From Clostridiales bacterium (GTDB lineage Bacteria > Bacillota > Clostridia > Tissierellales > Sedimentibacteraceae), in contig DNNV01000134.1 in NCBI GenBank assembly GCA_003497505.1, positions 1 through 5,740 of the forward strand: 5,740 nucleotides of DNA, in the 5' to 3' direction. Of the stretch, positions 4,091 to 5,740 are shown in pieces. How positions within the stretch are numbered: the first letter of the stretch is position 1; every line of letters starts with the position of its first letter. The notes under the pieces are model-generated. The model was not told the origin of the DNA. It ran no database searches and saw only the letters and a list, made by a program, of their open reading frames with translations. Made by a program: the position numbers and the translations under genes.

Positions 4091-5740
4091 TTATAAATCC
4101 ACTTTCTTTACCAAAACAATATCTGCAAGCGCATTAACTATTTCGGCATCAAACTGTGTTCCTGAGCATCTTTGCAACTCGCTTACAGCTTCCTCTGCGG
4201 ACAGTAACTTTCTGAAAGGCCTGTCACTTGTCATTGAATCATATGCGTCAGCTACCGATATTATCTTTGACTGGACAGATATGGCATCGCCCTTCAGTCC
4301 TCCCGGATACCCGCTTCCATCCGGTCTTTCATGATGCATGAGCACATATTCAGCAATTTCGGAAAATTTATTGGAAGAGCTCAATATCCTGTAACCCACT
4401 TCTGCATGCTTTCTGACTTCCCTGCGCTCATCGTCGCTGAGGCGCCCGGACTTATTCACAATATTGCCGTCAATTCCAGTCTTCCCTATATCATGCATTA
4501 GACCAGCAATTTTAATTTGCCGAACCTTATTTTTATCAAAATTCATATACAAAGCCAATTTCTCGCATATCCTGCTCACCCTTTTTGAATGCTGCATTTC
4601 ACTGCTGCCTCTTTGATATAAATTGTGCATAAGCCTCCCTATTATTTTATTCTTAATCCTCGAGCTCTCATAGAGCTTATTGCTGTACATATTATCCTCA
4701 GCAGCCTTAAATATATCTCTCATATCTTCCGCCATGCTTGACTTTGTCTCATAGCCGAAGGAAATCGAAATATCTATGGCACAGTCTTTTTCCTTTAATG
4801 ACATCGCTTTTATTCTTTTAATAATCTGCTCTGCCTGCTCTCTTCCCGTCTTTATCAGTATGGCGGCAAATTCATCTCCGCCAAACCTGGCAACTATATC
4901 CGTCTTTCTGCATCCTCTGCTCAATATATCTGCGGCACTTCTAAGCAACCCATCTCCCTTACCGTGCCCAAAGGAGTCATTAACTAGCTTAAGTCCGTTA
5001 ACATCAGCCATAATCAGCGTTATGGGAAGATTTTTTTCCGTATCCAGCTCCCTTAATTTGTTTTCAAAAAATCTCCGGTTATACAGTCCTGTTAACGGAT
5101 CGCAATAGCTCAGATAAAGTATTTCCTCCTGCTTTTTTTTCCTCTCGGAGCAGTCTTTAAATACGATAACAACACCGGTTATCTTTCCGTCATCCTGAAT
5201 TATGGGCGCAATTGTATCCTCAATAGCCGTTTCCGTTCCATCCCGTGCAATCAGCACAGTATTTCCGGACATCTCATGTTTTTCGCCTGAATTAATTACC
5301 TTCTTGAAAATATTTCTGCTTTTCTCACATGTCTGCCTATTTATTGTGTTAAATACCTCTTCGAATGATTTTCCGCACGCATCTTCGTTAGTCCACCCTG
5401 TCAACTGCTCTGCTGCCTTGTTTATAAAAACGACCAGACCCTTTTTATCAGTGGAAATAACCCCATCTCCTACAGATATCAAAGTCGTCATAAACAAGTT
5501 TCTTTCATGAGACAGCTCAAGCTCGAGATTCTTCCTCTTTGTAACATCGGTATGAGTTCCGCTGATTATATGAGGTTTGCCTTCCTCTGTCCAAGATATT
5601 ACTTTTCCTCTGTCCTGAATCCATACGGTACTGCCATCCTTATGAAGCATTCTGTATTCTTCGTCATAAAACTCTATTTCTTTATTGTACAGCTTTTTGT
5701 CTCTGTTAAGCTGGGCCTCCAAGTCATCGGGATAAACAAG
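4091..5740 (-). CDS. PAS-PAS-GGDEF-HD-GYP cyclic-di-GMP signalling protein (N-terminus outside window)
   Basis: The visible 549 residues are the C-terminal part of a sensor and c-di-GMP turnover protein; residues are counted from the right window edge. Residues 1-70 end a PAS_3-type domain (EYRMLHKDGSTVWIQDRG, then SGTHTDVTKRK). A second PAS/PAC domain spans about 80-198 (VGDGVISTDKKGLVVFINKA, FKDCSERK). The GGDEF diguanylate cyclase domain (about 205-365) keeps DPLTGLYNRRFF, an intact RFGGDEF (GGDEF at 287-291) and an RKTD inhibitory-site motif at 278-281, five residues before it. The HD-GYP phosphodiesterase domain (about 375-540) keeps LMHDIGKTGI (HD at 416-417), HAEVGYRI, HHERPDGSGYPGG (469-481) and ADAYDSMTSDRP. 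Both active sites look complete, so it could make and degrade c-di-GMP under control of the PAS domains. A TTG at 5722 could be mistaken for a start, but the preceding codons LVYPDD belong to the PAS fold, so the gene continues rightward. Signal and net activity are unknown. Confidence 0.95.
   Translation of the reverse strand, partial: LVYPDDLEAQLNRDKKLYNKEIEFYDEEYRMLHKDGSTVWIQDRGKVISWTEEGKPHIISGTHTDVTKRKNLELELSHERNLFMTTLISVGDGVISTDKKGLVVFINKAAEQLTGWTNEDACGKSFEEVFNTINRQTCEKSRNIFKKVINSGEKHEMSGNTVLIARDGTETAIEDTIAPIIQDDGKITGVVIVFKDCSERKKKQEEILYLSYCDPLTGLYNRRFFENKLRELDTEKNLPITLIMADVNGLKLVNDSFGHGKGDGLLRSAADILSRGCRKTDIVARFGGDEFAAILIKTGREQAEQIIKRIKAMSLKEKDCAIDISISFGYETKSSMAEDMRDIFKAAEDNMYSNKLYESSRIKNKIIGRLMHNLYQRGSSEMQHSKRVSRICEKLALYMNFDKNKVRQIKIAGLMHDIGKTGIDGNIVNKSGRLSDDERREVRKHAEVGYRILSSSNKFSEIAEYVLMHHERPDGSGYPGGLKGDAISVQSKIISVADAYDSMTSDRPFRKLLSAEEAVSELQRCSGTQFDAEIVNALADIVLVKKVDL

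Noticed and set aside
4062..4110. Possible terminator after the c-di-GMP gene
   Set aside because: Only a weak, all-AT pairing (ATAAAA with TTTTAT) can be drawn; no GC-containing stem is present.
4776..5510. Long plus-strand open frames opposite the GGDEF/HD-GYP gene (4776-5108 and 5202-5510)
   Set aside because: Their composition (Ser/Leu/Pro-rich) is typical of antisense reading, and the minus strand carries intact conserved motifs throughout.
5720..5722. TTG as the start of the c-di-GMP protein
   Set aside because: The six codons before it (LVYPDD) match the usual entry into the C-terminal half of a PAS domain, so the frame simply continues past the window edge.

Overview
The window reads as chromosome of a low-to-moderate GC, endospore-forming Firmicute, most likely class Clostridia. 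Grounds are the AT-rich intergenic DNA, strong AGGAGG-type ribosome binding sites, a Bacillus-type xanthine phosphoribosyltransferase, a Firmicute-style PAS-GGDEF-HD-GYP protein and a SpoIID-like/peptidoglycan-binding gene set. No species can be named. There is no mobile element, CRISPR array or RNA gene.

Layout, left to right: (1) positions 1-722, minus strand: N-terminal 240 codons of an amidohydrolase of the methylthioadenosine/S-adenosylhomocysteine deaminase type, running off the left edge. (2) 723-861: a 139-nt divergent promoter region, with an extended -10 promoter facing left and a sporulation-type (sigma-K-like) element, overlapped by a possible sigma-A promoter, facing right. (3) 862-3387, plus strand: three tightly spaced genes (gaps of 13 and 8 nt). 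They encode a proline-rich protein with a carboxypeptidase-regulatory/Cna-B-like beta domain, a SpoIID-like domain fused to three PG_binding_1 repeats, and a small protein made of two PG_binding_1 repeats. None has a signal peptide or membrane segment. (4) 3388-3442: a hairpin between convergent genes that acts as an intrinsic terminator for the minus strand and includes the last codons of xpt. (5) 3421-4008, minus strand: xpt. (6) 4091-5740, minus strand: a c-di-GMP turnover protein whose N-terminus lies beyond the right edge.

The most interesting part is the three-gene operon. I infer that its products are made in the cytoplasm, probably in the mother cell during sporulation, and bind or trim cortex or coat-proximal peptidoglycan; this rests on domain content, absence of export signals and the promoter candidate, not on a demonstrated function. 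From memory, similar SpoIID-like/PG_binding proteins occur in other Clostridia, usually annotated only as 'peptidoglycan-binding protein', so the family is probably known but uncharacterised. The flanking genes (adenosine-derivative deamination, xanthine salvage, c-di-GMP signalling) look like ordinary housekeeping and regulatory neighbours without an obvious link to it.
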